This document shows positions 54,136-62,405 of a DNA stretch of 64,000 nucleotides, in pieces (position 1 is the first letter of the stretch; every line of letters begins with the position of its first letter). The translations under genes were made by a program, and so were the position numbers. Location: assembly GCF_047971885.1 (NCBI RefSeq), contig NZ_JBKEAE010000023.1, forward strand, positions 1 to 64,000, in the 5' to 3' direction. This stretch comes from Tropicimonas sp047971885. GTDB taxonomy: Bacteria; Pseudomonadota; Alphaproteobacteria; Rhodobacterales; Rhodobacteraceae. The notes beneath the pieces were generated by a model. It worked only from the letters and a program-made list of their open reading frames with translations, was not told the origin of the DNA and ran no database searches.

Positions 54136-54596
54136 GGGGGCAAGACTCCTCGGTCGGGTCTGCGGACGGCGCAAACCGGGTTCCCCATAAGATAGTGGAT
54201 CGGGCGCGAGGTTCAACGCGGTTTCCCGCACTCGGTCGATCTAATCCCGGAGGTCACAAGGACGGAGCGTTCGGAATGGTCGGCAACGCGGACGAAGCTG
54301 CCGTTCTTCTTTCGCCCGGAACAGCCGCCCTGGCGGCCCGGGCGGCGCCCGTCCGCCCCCTCGGGCGGGCGCCTTGCAACCTCATCGCGCGCACGAACGT
54401 TGGAGGTTCGTGGCCGGCATGAAGTGAAGACCACAAGCGCTGCGCGCCCACCCGGCAGACGGGCACCGCCCTCCGTCATGCCAGTTGATTACCGTCACGA
54501 TGGGCTCAACGCAGACTTCCTGCGGCGAGCGGCAGCACCTGCCGATCCGGCGAAAAGCCGAAACGCTGTACCTTGCCGTGCTGCCGGCAACCGGTG
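54136..54596. other. 461-bp structured non-coding region between tilS and ftsH
   Basis: No gene is supported on either strand. It contains strong GC-rich hairpins: GCCGCC/GGCGGC (about 54334-54347) and GGCGCCCG (54344-54351) with CGGGCGCC (54366-54373), and an imperfect dyad GTTGA...TCAAC around 54484-54510. The ftsH promoter and ribosome binding site are at its left end. I could not match it to tmRNA, RNase P, SRP or 6S RNA landmarks. Confidence 0.5.
54189..54216 (-). promoter_or_regulatory. Candidate ftsH promoter, sigma-70 or sigma-32 type
   Basis: On the minus strand TTGAAC (54211-54216), 16-base spacer, TATCTT (54189-54194, preceded by AC). The TTGAA start and CTATCTT end also fit RpoH-type promoters of alphaproteobacteria, which agrees with ftsH being a classic heat-shock gene. 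The TSS would be near 54181, giving a leader of about 45 nt. Confidence 0.45.
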
Positions 54597-55910
54597 TCAG
54601 GCCGAGGTCAGGGCTTCGACGAATCCGCCGCGCGGCGGGCGCAATTCGGCTGTCCACGCGCCCGGCAGCACCCCCGGCAGCGCCAGCACTTCCTCACCCT
54701 GGTAGAGCGCCGGCAGCGCGGTCAGCGCCGCCCGCGGGTCGCGCCCGCCCGGGATCGGCCCGATCTGACCCAGCCCGCGCGAGCCGAGCGGACGCACCAC
54801 GACACCGGGGCGCACCGGCCCGCGCAGCAGCCAGCGCCTGTCCCACACCGTTTCGCCATCGAAGGGCAGCACAAGACCGCAAACCGCCTTTTCCTCGCGC
54901 GTCACGCGAATCACCCCGCCGCGCGCGATCAGCAGACAGCCGTGCAGCGTGCGCACCCGCCCGTCGAGCACGTCTTCGGTTACCTCGGCCAGCGCCTGTG
55001 CCCTCGGCCGGTAGGCCGCCGACGAAACCCACCTCAGCGCATGAGCCAGAAGCGTGGCACGGGTTTCGGCTTCCAGCCCGGCCAGCGCCTCGCGGCTGAA
55101 GATGACATCGCCATGGCGGATGCGGGTAATGCTCCGGGCGACCTGCGCGGCACGCGCCTCCAGCGCGACACGCGCGCGGCGCAGCCGGCCGGCGGTGGCG
55201 GCCAGCCCCTCGATGTCGAGGCCAAGGCCGGTATCGCCGCGCAGCGCGTTGCGGATACGCACCCGCTCGAAGCCCGGATCATCGTTGGAGGGGTCTTCCG
55301 ACCATTCGATCCCCTTTTCGCGCAGCCAGTCGCGCAGCGTTTCCCGCCGTTCGCCCAGCAGCGGGCGCAGCAACACGAAACCCGGGCCGCCCTGTCCGCT
55401 GTCTTCCGGCATCGGGCCGAGGCATTCGGCAGGCACAACCGGATCGGGCTGAACGATCCGCATCCGCTCGCCCATTCCCGAAAGACCGGCCACACCCGAT
55501 CCGCGCGCCAGGTTGATCAGGAAGGTCTCGGCCTGATCGTCCATCGTATGCCCGATCAGGACGTGCCCGATATCGCCGCGCCAACGGTCGATCAGGGCAT
55601 GGCGCGCCCGCCGCGCCGCATCCTGAAGGTTGCCGCCCGCCAGTCCGGCCAGCCGCAGCGTGGTATGGGGCAGGTTCAGCCCGGCGGCCTGCGCCCCGGT
55701 CCGGCCCGCCTCGGCGGCGGATTCGGGGCGCAACCCGTGATCCACCGTGACGACATGAAGCGCCACGCCGGCACGCGCCGCCCATTCCGCAACCAGATAC
55801 ATCAACGCGGTGGAATCGCCGCCGCCCGACACCGAAACCCCCAGCCGCCTTGGGCACGGTTCCGGCAAAAGCCGGTCCATGGCCTCGGCAAAGCGGGTTT
55901 CGAGCGTCAT
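54597..55910 (-). CDS. tilS: tRNA(Ile)-lysidine synthetase
   Basis: Converts the wobble C of tRNA-Ile(CAU) to lysidine so it reads AUA; essential. The 437-residue protein has the PP-loop SGGGDS (28-33), LHVVTVDHGLRPES and GHTMDDQAETFLINLARGSG. ATG 55910 follows AGGAGG; upstream frame is open to 55964 but overlaps cpoB. Follows cpoB by 22 bp and precedes ftsH after a long gap. Confidence 0.96.
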   Translation of the reverse strand: MTLETRFAEAMDRLLPEPCPRRLGVSVSGGGDSTALMYLVAEWAARAGVALHVVTVDHGLRPESAAEAGRTGAQAAGLNLPHTTLRLAGLAGGNLQDAARRARHALIDRWRGDIGHVLIGHTMDDQAETFLINLARGSGVAGLSGMGERMRIVQPDPVVPAECLGPMPEDSGQGGPGFVLLRPLLGERRETLRDWLREKGIEWSEDPSNDDPGFERVRIRNALRGDTGLGLDIEGLAATAGRLRRARVALEARAAQVARSITRIRHGDVIFSREALAGLEAETRATLLAHALRWVSSAAYRPRAQALAEVTEDVLDGRVRTLHGCLLIARGGVIRVTREEKAVCGLVLPFDGETVWDRRWLLRGPVRPGVVVRPLGSRGLGQIGPIPGGRDPRAALTALPALYQGEEVLALPGVLPGAWTAELRPPRGGFVEALTSA

Positions 55911-55932
55911 GGCGCCTCCTGCATCCCTGCCC

Positions 55933-56754
55933 TCAGGGGCAGCCGAGCCGGCTGCGGGCGGCATCGGCCGAGGTCACTTCGGCACTGCCGGGAAAGCGCG
56001 CGCCAACCTCGCCCAGCATTACGCAGGCTTCATCGGTCTGGCCCAGCGTCCCGAGGCTCTCGCCCAGTTTCAGCAGCGCCTGCGGCGCCGTACCGCCGGC
56101 AGGTTCGGCGGAAAAGGCGTTGAGATAGGCCGTCGCCGCCGATCTGGTCTCGCCCAGCTGACTGTGGGCATCGCCGGCCAGCAGATGCGCGCGCGGGGTC
56201 AGCGGGCCGGCGGGATAGGTCTCGGCGAAGGTGGCGAACAGCCGCGCCGCGCTGGCGGTATCGCCCGACGAAAGCGCCGCCTCGGCCCGGTCGAAATCGG
56301 CCCGCTCCCCCATGGCAAGCTGCGCGCCGCCCCCGGTTTCGGATGCGGCCGTCGCGGGCGGGGCGGGCAGCACACCGCCGCCCAGCGTCGGGGTATCGCC
56401 CAGCTTGCTCACGTCGCAGGCGTCCTCAAGCTCGCAAAGCCGGAACTCCAGATCGCCGATCCGGTTGGTGCCATCCTTGACGATCCGGTCGACGCGAAAC
56501 TGCAGCTCTTCGGTCTGTGCGGTCAGGCGCTGCAATTCGGATTCGATCACATTCACCCGGTCGATGACCGAGGGGGGAAGCTGCTGCGCTCCCGACGCCC
56601 CGGTGGTCGAAAGCTCCTGCGTCAGCTTCTTCACCTCGACGTAGAGCACGGTCAGTTCCTGACGGATATCGGCGAGCGTTTCGGAACCGCCCTGCGCCGC
56701 AACGGGCTGGGCCAGCGCGACCAGGCCGGCAAGGACAAGAAGGGTCCGGTGCAT
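55933..56754 (-). CDS. cpoB: Tol-Pal system coordinator CpoB (YbgF)
   Basis: Periplasmic protein linking Tol-Pal constriction to peptidoglycan synthesis. The 273-residue product has a signal peptide (1-20, ending VAAQ), an N-terminal coiled coil (about residues 25-100, LRQ/E-rich), a Cys pair (RLCELEDACD) and C-terminal TPR repeats (about 155-270). Directly follows pal, the conserved order. Confidence 0.94.
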   Translation of the reverse strand: MHRTLLVLAGLVALAQPVAAQGGSETLADIRQELTVLYVEVKKLTQELSTTGASGAQQLPPSVIDRVNVIESELQRLTAQTEELQFRVDRIVKDGTNRIGDLEFRLCELEDACDVSKLGDTPTLGGGVLPAPPATAASETGGGAQLAMGERADFDRAEAALSSGDTASAARLFATFAETYPAGPLTPRAHLLAGDAHSQLGETRSAATAYLNAFSAEPAGGTAPQALLKLGESLGTLGQTDEACVMLGEVGARFPGSAEVTSADAARSRLGCP

Positions 56755-56765
56755 GGCGTGGCGCC

Positions 56766-57275
56766 TCAGCTTGTCGGCGCGGCGCGCAGCACGGTCACGG
56801 CGCGGCGGTTCTTGGCATAGCAGGCCTCTTCCGAGCAGATCTCGAGCGGGCGCTCCTTGCCGTAGCTGACGGTATCGAGCCGCGTTCCCGCAACACCGCG
56901 CGAGATCAGGTATTCCTGCACCGCGTTGGCCCGCCGCGCACCGAGCGCAAGGTTGTATTCGCGCGTGCCCTGTTCGTCGGCATGGCCTTCGACGGTCGCG
57001 TTGTAGCCGGTGTTCTGATTGAGCCAGCCCGCCTGCCCGTTCAGCGTCTGCTGCGCCTCGGCGGTCAGCGAGGACTGATCGACCGGGAACAGGACACGGT
57101 CGCCCACGCGCGACTGGAAATAGGCCGGCGAGGCCGGGTTCGAGGCGTCTCCCGCCGCCCCGTAGCCGCCGGCGCCGTAGCCGCCGGCCATGCTGTTGCT
57201 GTCCACCTTCTTCGCGCAGGCGGATACGCCAAGCGCCGCGATCAGCAGGACGGCCTTGATGGCGATATGAGCCAT
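56766..57275 (-). CDS. pal: Peptidoglycan-associated lipoprotein Pal
   Basis: Outer-membrane lipoprotein that binds peptidoglycan and TolB. The 169-residue protein has the lipobox LGVSAC (Cys about 20), a Gly/Tyr-rich linker (GGYGAGGYGAAG) and an OmpA C-domain with VEGHADEQGTREYNLALGARRA. ATG 57275 places the lipobox correctly; longer starts are not needed. Two cysteines near the C-terminus (ICSEEACYAK) could form a disulfide. Confidence 0.96.
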   Translation of the reverse strand: MAHIAIKAVLLIAALGVSACAKKVDSNSMAGGYGAGGYGAAGDASNPASPAYFQSRVGDRVLFPVDQSSLTAEAQQTLNGQAGWLNQNTGYNATVEGHADEQGTREYNLALGARRANAVQEYLISRGVAGTRLDTVSYGKERPLEICSEEACYAKNRRAVTVLRAAPTS

Positions 57276-57394
57276 GATGTGACTGCTCCGTAAAAACCTC
57301 TCTCGCACTACTATCATTGGCAGGTCGCCAAGGGAACGCCTAGCAGACGTCCCGATTCCGCCGCCGTATCCCGGTGGCGGCGGGGGCACGCGCG

Positions 57395-58714
57395 TCAGGG
57401 CAGCAGCGGCGACCAGGCCGGATCCGAGGCGGCGCCCGGTGTCGGCACCCGGCGCAGGTTGCGCCCGGTGATGTCGACCGAATAGAGCGCCGGCTGGCCC
57501 GCCGCGCCCGAGCTTTGCCGGGTGAACATCACCACCCGGCCGTTAGGCGCCCATGTCGGCCCCTCGTCGAGGAACGACGCGGTGAGCAGGCGCTCCTCGG
57601 AGCCGTCGGTGCGCATCACGCCAATGTGAAAGCGGCCCTCATTCTGCTTGGTGAAGGCGATCAGGTCGCCGCGTGGCGACCAGACCGGTGTGCCGTAGCG
57701 CCCCGGGCCCTGCGAGATCCGCCGCGCCTCCCCGCCCGAGGCGGGCATGACATAGAGCTGCTGCGTACCCGAACGATCGCTTTCGAACACGATCTGCGCG
57801 CCGTCGGGCGAAAAGCTGGGCGAGGTTTCGATGGCGGGGGTTGCGGTCAGTTGCGACGACTGGCCGCCGATTCGGTGGAGAAAGATATCGGTGTTGCCGC
57901 CGCGCGATTCCGAAAACACCACCGTCGTGCCGTCGGGCCCGAATCGCGGCGAGAAGGTCATCGTGCCGGATTGCCCGGCAAGCAGCCGCTGCTGCACCGC
58001 GTTGCCGACCTGCATCATGTAAACCTCGGGCACGCCGCTGGCATAGGAGGTATAAAGCACCCGGTCACCGTTGGGCGAAAACCGCGGCGCCAGCACCAGC
58101 GAGGACGCATCGGTCAGATAGGCGACATTCGCGCCATCGTAATCCATCACCGCCAGCCGCTTGAGCCTCGCGTCCTTCGGTCCTTCCTCGTGCACGAAAA
58201 CGACGCGGCTGTCGAAATAGCCGCCCTCGCCGGTGATCCGGGAATAGACCTGATCGGCCACCTTGTGCGCCAGCCGCCGCACGCTCGCCTGCGAGCCTGA
58301 AAGCTGCAATCCGTCCCCCAGCGGAGCGCCGGAATACACGTCGAACAGGCGGAACTTGACCGTCACCTGCCCGCCGTCCGAAACACTGACCGCACCGGTG
58401 ATGAGCGCCTGCGCGTTGATCGCCTTCCAGTCGGGATAGGAAACCGGCGCATCGAAGCTGGTAACGCGGGCGATATGCGAATCGGCGGGGATCTCGCGGA
58501 AGAGGCCCGTGCCCTCCAGATCCTGCGCGATCACCCGGGTGACATCGTTGGCCGCCTGTCCGGCCGCGCCCGATTCGGCAACGAATGCCGGAATGGCAAA
58601 GGGCAGCGGTTCGATCACCCCTTCGGTGATCTCGATCCGCAGAGGGCTCTGCGCCAGTGCGCCCTGGAGGGGCAGCAGGCAGGCGATCGCCAGGACCAGG
58701 GTACGCAGGAACAT
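57395..58714 (-). CDS. tolB: Tol-Pal periplasmic beta-propeller TolB
   Basis: Periplasmic partner of Pal and TolA. The 439-residue protein has a signal peptide (1-22, ending ALAQ), an N-terminal domain (about 23-165) and repeated beta-propeller blades (APRFSPNGDRVLYTSY; SPSFSPDGAQIVFESDR; TPVWSPRGDLIAF; GPTWAPNGRVVMF). ATG 58714 overlaps the tolA stop by one base; an in-frame GTG immediately before it is an alternative. Confidence 0.96.
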   Translation of the reverse strand: MFLRTLVLAIACLLPLQGALAQSPLRIEITEGVIEPLPFAIPAFVAESGAAGQAANDVTRVIAQDLEGTGLFREIPADSHIARVTSFDAPVSYPDWKAINAQALITGAVSVSDGGQVTVKFRLFDVYSGAPLGDGLQLSGSQASVRRLAHKVADQVYSRITGEGGYFDSRVVFVHEEGPKDARLKRLAVMDYDGANVAYLTDASSLVLAPRFSPNGDRVLYTSYASGVPEVYMMQVGNAVQQRLLAGQSGTMTFSPRFGPDGTTVVFSESRGGNTDIFLHRIGGQSSQLTATPAIETSPSFSPDGAQIVFESDRSGTQQLYVMPASGGEARRISQGPGRYGTPVWSPRGDLIAFTKQNEGRFHIGVMRTDGSEERLLTASFLDEGPTWAPNGRVVMFTRQSSGAAGQPALYSVDITGRNLRRVPTPGAASDPAWSPLLP

Positions 58715-59916
58715 CACTTGATCCTCATTTTTTCGGGATTGAATACCATCTCGATCTCGCGCCAGTGAGCGTATTTCTCCGCCGGCAGGTCGAAACCATC
58801 GCCGCCGCAGCGGATGATCGCCCTGCGTGCGGCCTCGAACGCCTGCCGTGCGGCGGCTTCGCTGCCGCCCTCATAGCCGGTCATCCGGATCGAGGCCACA
58901 TCGGGTGTCGCGTTTTCGTTCATCGAAACGAAAACCGTGACCGTGGTGCCCAGTGCGTCGGTCGACAGCGACCCGACGTTCCAGCAGCGTTCGACCCCAA
59001 TCCGCAGCGCGTCGCGCTCGCCCGAAGTCAGCGGCGGCCCGCTGGCGACGGTGCCGGTGCCCGAGGCCTCCGACGGGGTTCCGCCGGCGACGGCCTCGGC
59101 CACGGCGGCGGCTATCGCATCTTCGGCGGCGGGTTCGGCCGTTTCGGCCGGCGGTGTTCCGGGCTCGCTGCGGCTGGCAACGTTTCCTGACGCCGCGCGC
59201 TGGCTGGCCGCTTCGCTGACCGGCGCCGGCGCCGGCCGCGCCGGCCGGCTGTGCGGGCGCGGCGTACCTGTGGGCGCCAGCGCCACGGCGGTTCCGCCCG
59301 GCTCCTCGGTCGCCTCGGTGGTCAGTTCCGTGCCCGCCTCTTCGGGGGCCGTGGCCGACTGCGCCTCGACCGGGGTTTCTCCGGCGGTGTTCTCGTCGGG
59401 GCGAACCGCTTCGCGCAGTTCGGGCGCCACCTCGGCATCGGGTGCGGGGCGCTCCGCCGGAAGCGGCGCCACACGTGGTGCCGTTCGCGGCACCGGCGCG
59501 CGTTCGGGCGCCAGCACCATGCCGGCGCCCTCGGGCGCATCGGGCATTGCAGGCGCCGCAGGCGCCACCGGCCGCACCTCGGCCTGCGGCGGCTCGAAAG
59601 TCTCGGCCACCTCCGGCCTGTCCTCGCTCCGGGGACTTTCGGCAGCTTCGGGCGCGGGGCGCGATTGCGGCGGTGTCTCGGCCTGCGGAACCTCCGGGGC
59701 CCGGGCCGTATCGGGCGCGCTCGGGGTGGCCGGGGCATCCGTTACCTCGGGGGCCGCCGGCCGCGCCGCCATCATCGCGGCAAATTCCTCACCCGAGATG
59801 ACGGTTACGTTGGTGAATTCCGTGTCATTTCGGGCGAACGAGAACAATCCCCCGAACAGCATCCAGAAGATCAGCACCGCATGGGCGATGCCCGAGACCC
59901 TGGCCCCGGTATTCAT
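58714..59916 (-). CDS. tolA: Tol-Pal bridging protein TolA
   Basis: Inner-membrane protein spanning the periplasm between TolQR and TolB/Pal. 400 residues from the chosen start: an N-terminal membrane helix (about residues 6-28), a long Pro/Ala/Glu-rich central region (about 50-295) and a C-terminal globular domain (about 300-400) with the one cysteine pair (RCWNVG, IRCGGDG). The centre is Pro/Glu-rich instead of the Lys/Ala helix of E. coli TolA. ATG 59916 (six codons inside the longest frame, 59934) fits the helix better; both overlap or abut tolR. Confidence 0.9.
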   Translation of the reverse strand: MNTGARVSGIAHAVLIFWMLFGGLFSFARNDTEFTNVTVISGEEFAAMMAARPAAPEVTDAPATPSAPDTARAPEVPQAETPPQSRPAPEAAESPRSEDRPEVAETFEPPQAEVRPVAPAAPAMPDAPEGAGMVLAPERAPVPRTAPRVAPLPAERPAPDAEVAPELREAVRPDENTAGETPVEAQSATAPEEAGTELTTEATEEPGGTAVALAPTGTPRPHSRPARPAPAPVSEAASQRAASGNVASRSEPGTPPAETAEPAAEDAIAAAVAEAVAGGTPSEASGTGTVASGPPLTSGERDALRIGVERCWNVGSLSTDALGTTVTVFVSMNENATPDVASIRMTGYEGGSEAAARQAFEAARRAIIRCGGDGFDLPAEKYAHWREIEMVFNPEKMRIK

Positions 59917-59926
59917 GTGGATCGCG

Positions 59927-60406
59927 CTAACCATCTCCGCCGTCGAGTGTCGGGCCGCCGCTGTCCGTCACCAGCCCGATATTCGAGAAACCGCCGGCAT
60001 TCAGCGCACCCATTACCTGCATGACGCGTTCGTAGGGGATCGCGCCGTCGGCGCGCAGGAACACCTTGTCGTCGGCGCGTTCGGCGGCAATGCCGCGCAG
60101 GCGGCTCACCAGTTCGGCCTCGGGCACCTCGGTCGTCATGATGGTGACGGTTCCGTCGGCGGAAAGGCTGATCACCAGCGGTTCCTCCTGCTCGTGCGGC
60201 AGGGCCTGCGCCGCCGTCCTGGGCAGTTCCACCGGCACGCCCACCGTCAGCATCGGGGCCGCCACCATGAAGATGATCAGCAGCACCAGCATAACGTCGA
60301 CAAAGGGCGTCACGTTGATCTCGGACATCGCGCGCGGATGCCGGTGCGACCGCCGCCGCCGCCGGCTGCCGCCTCCGCCATCGGATTTCATCGCACCGGC
60401 GCCCAT
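59927..60406 (-). CDS. tolR: Tol-Pal stator protein TolR
   Basis: ExbD/TolR-family inner-membrane protein that uses the proton gradient with TolQ. 159 residues: a basic Gly/Arg-rich N-terminus (GGGGSRRRRRSHRHPR), then SEINVTPFVDVMLVLLIIFMV with the functional aspartate in the single membrane helix, and a periplasmic domain with FLRADGAIPYERVMQVM. Four bases after tolQ. Confidence 0.95.
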   Translation of the reverse strand: MGAGAMKSDGGGGSRRRRRSHRHPRAMSEINVTPFVDVMLVLLIIFMVAAPMLTVGVPVELPRTAAQALPHEQEEPLVISLSADGTVTIMTTEVPEAELVSRLRGIAAERADDKVFLRADGAIPYERVMQVMGALNAGGFSNIGLVTDSGGPTLDGGDG

Positions 60407-60409
60407 GGC

Positions 60410-61105
60410 TCAGCTATCCAACTGCCGCGACAGGATGGTCGAGAATTCGTCGGCAAAGCTCTCCCAGCCGCCGACGATGCGGTCGGAATCGCTTTGCAGC
60501 TTGTTGTAGAAGATCACCGCCGGAATGGCCGCCAGCAGGCCCAGCCCGGTGGCCACCAGCGCCTCGGAAATACCCGGCGCAACCACGGCGAGGTTGGTGT
60601 TCTGCGACGCGGCGATCTCCTCGAAGTCGTTCTTCATCCCCCAGACCGTGCCGAACAGCCCGACGAAGGGCGCGGTCGACCCGACCGTCGCCAGAAAGCC
60701 CAGGCCACGGTTCATCTCCTCGGCCTCCTTGGCGATCGCCACGTCCATCGAGCGGTCGATTCGCGCCTGCGCCCCGGCGATCTGCCCGCCATCGGCGCGG
60801 TGCGACCGGCGCCATTCGGTCATTCCGGCAGCAAAGATCCGCTCGGGCGCCGATTTCGGATCAGGGCCAACCTGGTCGAACAATTCGTCCAGCGGCTCGC
60901 CGGACCAGAATTTCTCGTCGAAATCCTCGGTCTGGCGGCGGGCCAGCCTGAAATTGATGTGTTTCTGGATGATGATCGCCCACGACCAGAACGAGGCCGC
61001 AATCAGCATCAGCATCACGAGTTTGACGGTAAAGGTGGCGCGGGCGAAAAGCGCCCACAGCGAGAAATCTATCTCCTGCGCCGCGGAAAGGGTCGACGGA
61101 TCCAT
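60410..61105 (-). CDS. tolQ: Tol-Pal proton-channel protein TolQ
   Basis: ExbB/TolQ/MotA-family protein with three membrane helices (about residues 18-38, 127-150, 170-192); 231 residues. The conserved blocks FLATVGSTAPFVGLFGTVWGMKN and GISEALVATGLGLLAAIPAVIFYN are present. First gene of the tol operon; ybgC is 150 bp upstream in the same direction. Confidence 0.95.
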   Translation of the reverse strand: MDPSTLSAAQEIDFSLWALFARATFTVKLVMLMLIAASFWSWAIIIQKHINFRLARRQTEDFDEKFWSGEPLDELFDQVGPDPKSAPERIFAAGMTEWRRSHRADGGQIAGAQARIDRSMDVAIAKEAEEMNRGLGFLATVGSTAPFVGLFGTVWGMKNDFEEIAASQNTNLAVVAPGISEALVATGLGLLAAIPAVIFYNKLQSDSDRIVGGWESFADEFSTILSRQLDS

Positions 61106-61255
61106 GTGCCTGCTCGTGTTGTCTGCCGCTTCTCGGGCGGCTCTTGCCGCGAAACTTACCCGGTTTGAAGGGGAAAGGCCAACACGAAGGTGTTACGACG
61201 GACAAACGCCGCATGCGGCCGGTGACCTGTGCGGAATCCCGCCGCGCGCGCCGCG

Positions 61256-61648
61256 CTATGCCGCCATCAGGGTCCGCACCGCCTCGGGCAGCCGTTGCGG
61301 TCGCCCGTCCAGCGACATGGCAACCACGACAACCCGTGCCGCGAACAGCACCTGCGCCCCGCGCAGCACCCGCTGGTCCATGACGAACCGCGCACCGCTG
61401 ATCCCGGTCAGTCCGGTTTCGACCGTCAGCACATCGTCCAGCCGCGCCGGGGCGAGGTAATCGGCCTCGATCCGCCGGACGGCAAAGACGATACCTGTCT
61501 CGTCGCGCAGCGCGTTCTGGTCGACCCCGATACCGCGCACCCATTCCGAACGCCCGCGCTCGATGAACTTCAGGTAATTGGCGTAATAGACTATCCCCGC
61601 CATGTCGGTGTCTTCGTAATAGACGCGGAGCGTGTGGATGTGCGGCAT
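61256..61648 (-). CDS. ybgC: Acyl-CoA thioesterase YbgC (hot-dog fold)
   Basis: A 130-residue hot-dog thioesterase linked to Tol-Pal genes in most proteobacteria; acts on acyl-CoA or acyl-ACP involved in phospholipid metabolism. The catalytic aspartate is in VYYEDTDMAGIVYYANYLKF (about residues 9-28), and the protein is the expected length. Confidence 0.94.
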   Translation of the reverse strand: MPHIHTLRVYYEDTDMAGIVYYANYLKFIERGRSEWVRGIGVDQNALRDETGIVFAVRRIEADYLAPARLDDVLTVETGLTGISGARFVMDQRVLRGAQVLFAARVVVVAMSLDGRPQRLPEAVRTLMAA

Positions 61649-61732
61649 GGCGGTCTCCTTCCCCGGCTCGCGTTGCGCGAAGGGCCTGCGTCCGGCTCAC
61701 CCCCAACCGCTTCCCACGGACCGGCCGGGAAA

Positions 61733-62365
61733 TCAAGCGCGGCCGGCCGCCGCGATGCGTGCCGCCAGCCGCAGGGCATGGCTCGGATCGGTCGCGGCGG
61801 GCGGCATCGCCGGATCGTAGGCGGCGCGGACGATTCCGGCGATTTCCGGGCGCAGGACGGTCGCGCCGTCCCGGCTCAGGGCCAGCGGTGAACGGTCGCG
61901 AAAGGCGGTTTCGGACCACAGCAGGATGATCCGGATCATCTGGTCGAGGCTCAGGTTGTCGGCGGGCATGGCCGACAGAGCCTCGTCCATGCGCAGGAAT
62001 ACCATGGCGGCGCGGATCGCGCCGGATTTCTCGAACCGGAAGGCGCGGTACTGGTTGGCATCCGCCGCCCGCAACCGCGCAACCAGCGCCGCGAGGCCGG
62101 GCACCAGCCGGCCGAGATCGGGCACGTCCAGAAGCTCGGCCCAGTCGCGGAGGAAGAAGACCATCAGATTGGCCCCTGTTTCGGCGTCGGTCGCGGCCAT
62201 CCGGTGACCGGCCAGGGCGATCACCGCCTCGCAAGCGCCCTTGAGCAGCGAAAGCGTCGCGTCATCGACACCGAAGACCACCGGGGCGACGGGCCGCTCC
62301 CAGCGGGCGCAGAGATAGCTTCCGTCCGGGCGGGTGAAAAGGGCCTCGATCTGCTGCGGCGTCAC
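61733..62365 (-). CDS. Conserved hypothetical protein between ruvB and ybgC
   Basis: A 210-residue soluble, mostly helical protein that I cannot assign to a family. No signal peptide or membrane segment. Landmarks are PDGSYLCARWERPVAPVVFGVDDATL at the N-terminus and a long helical centre (NLMVFFLRDWAELLDVPDLG). It starts with GTG, 40 bp after the ruvB stop, and may be cotranscribed with ruvAB. From memory a gene of this type is found at the same spot in related Rhodobacterales; role unknown. Confidence 0.75.
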   Translation of the reverse strand: MTPQQIEALFTRPDGSYLCARWERPVAPVVFGVDDATLSLLKGACEAVIALAGHRMAATDAETGANLMVFFLRDWAELLDVPDLGRLVPGLAALVARLRAADANQYRAFRFEKSGAIRAAMVFLRMDEALSAMPADNLSLDQMIRIILLWSETAFRDRSPLALSRDGATVLRPEIAGIVRAAYDPAMPPAATDPSHALRLAARIAAAGRA

Positions 62366-62405
62366 CGGCGGCTCCCTGCGTTCTTGTGGGCGAAAGCGCC
62401 CGACA

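Noticed and set aside
58714..59934. Tandem repeats in tolA as a possible mobile or repeat element
   Set aside because: The Pro/Ala/Glu-rich repeats are the normal low-complexity periplasmic linker of TolA.
58937..61168. 743-codon plus-strand frame
   Set aside because: Runs antisense across tolA, tolR and tolQ; Ser/Gly/Ala-rich mirror of the tolA repeat region, with no domain.
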